A DNA stretch of 5,028 nt, taken from NCBI GenBank assembly GCA_003510825.1, contig DOKO01000015.1:947-5974 (forward strand), read 5' to 3'. Position numbers and translations under genes: made by a program. The notes under the pieces are model-generated. The model was not told the origin of the DNA and made no database searches. It saw only the letters and a list, made by a program, of their open reading frames with translations. Positions 4,823 to 5,028 of the stretch are shown piece by piece. Numbering within the stretch: position 1 is the stretch's first letter; each line of letters begins with the position of its first letter. The DNA is from Stenotrophomonas sp. Lineage in GTDB: Bacteria > Pseudomonadota > Gammaproteobacteria > Xanthomonadales > Xanthomonadaceae.

Positions 4823-5028
4823 CGAGGCACACCGGCGGCGTGCAATGCCGACGCCTGTCGCAAATTGCACAGGTGTCTGCGGTGCCAACGGCAGCAAGGG
4901 TTTGGGCGGCTTAACAGCGCTGCCAAAATGCCGGAAGCGACGGGGTTTGCAGTCGATCTGCAACTTGTCTGATTGGCACCTTGAGATAGCGCGGGTACGA
5001 ATGACCTGCCACCGAAAAAGGGTGGCCG
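4823..5028. other. Non-coding right end with nested inverted repeats
   Basis: No supportable gene lies in these 206 bases. Inverted repeats seen are GTGCAAT/ATTGCAC (4840-4846, 4864-4870), GGTGCCAA/TTGGCACC (4881-4888, 4973-4980), GGCAGC/GCTGCC (4890-4895, 4919-4924) and TTGCAG/CTGCAA (4947-4952, 4958-4963), and a hairpin at 5008-5026. The second pair encloses the third and fourth, which would make a branched fold if transcribed. It may equally be the control region of a gene beginning to the right: TTGGCA (4973-4978) with a 17-base gap to TACGAA (4996-5001) is a possible promoter. Confidence 0.4.
5008..5026 (+). terminator. Terminator-like or leader hairpin at the window end
   Basis: GCCACC (5008-5013) and GGTGGC (5021-5026) form a perfect 6-bp stem around the A-rich loop GAAAAAG. 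The window stops two bases later, so a following T run cannot be checked. It could be an intrinsic terminator or a hairpin in the leader of the next gene. Confidence 0.4.

Noticed and set aside
4973..4990. TTGGCACCTTGAGATAGC as a sigma-54 promoter.
   Set aside because: The -24 half (TGGCAC) is good, but the GC of the -12 half is two bases too far away and TTGC is missing.
1..5028. CRISPR arrays, tRNA or rRNA genes, transposase genes and toxin-antitoxin or defence modules.
   Set aside because: No regularly spaced direct repeats, no tRNA-like arm set, and no such protein motifs were seen in any supported gene.

Overview
The window looks like ordinary chromosomal DNA from a high-GC gammaproteobacterium of the Xanthomonadaceae, most likely Stenotrophomonas (S. 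maltophilia complex). The main reasons are two GTAG-headed palindromic elements of the SMAG type (a REP-like family characteristic of S. maltophilia), codon use rich in G/C at third positions, and gene products that resemble Xanthomonas/Stenotrophomonas proteins, above all a zinc nucleotide pyrophosphatase/phosphodiesterase whose metal ligands match those of the Xanthomonas enzyme.

Layout. Positions 1-104 (minus) hold the first 34 codons of moaA (GTP 3',8-cyclase, molybdenum cofactor synthesis), cut by the window edge. Its upstream region carries a good Shine-Dalgarno, a TAnnnT -10 element and an FNR/Anr-like box centred 41.5 bp from the predicted start of transcription. Divergent from it is a small soluble protein (299-703, plus) of a family often mislabelled 'ribonucleotide reductase subunit alpha'. 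It overlaps tail-to-tail by 7 bp with a three-helix membrane protein (697-1026, minus). An intergenic region with one SMAG monomer (1112-1134) leads to a small cysteine-motif lipoprotein (1210-1824, plus). The stop codon of that gene is formed by the GTAG head of an inverted SMAG pair (1821-1874). Then come an exported nucleotide pyrophosphatase/phosphodiesterase lipoprotein (1922-3169), a GC-rich hairpin, an unrecognised 215-residue protein (3257-3904) and a secreted cysteine-free chymotrypsin-fold serine protease (3998-4822). The last 206 bases have no gene I can support but hold several nested inverted repeats and a terminator-like hairpin at the window end.

The genes do not form an obvious pathway. 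Three of the four rightward genes from 1210 on encode exported products (two lipoproteins and a secreted protease), but spacing, hairpins and separate start signals suggest independent units rather than an operon. No mobile element gene, CRISPR array, tRNA or rRNA was seen. I did not find a convincing new multi-gene system. The best leads are the putative Anr-controlled moaA promoter, the SMAG pair that closes a reading frame, the protease whose signal-peptide cleavage would expose an Ile-Val N-terminus, and the possible structured RNA at the right end.
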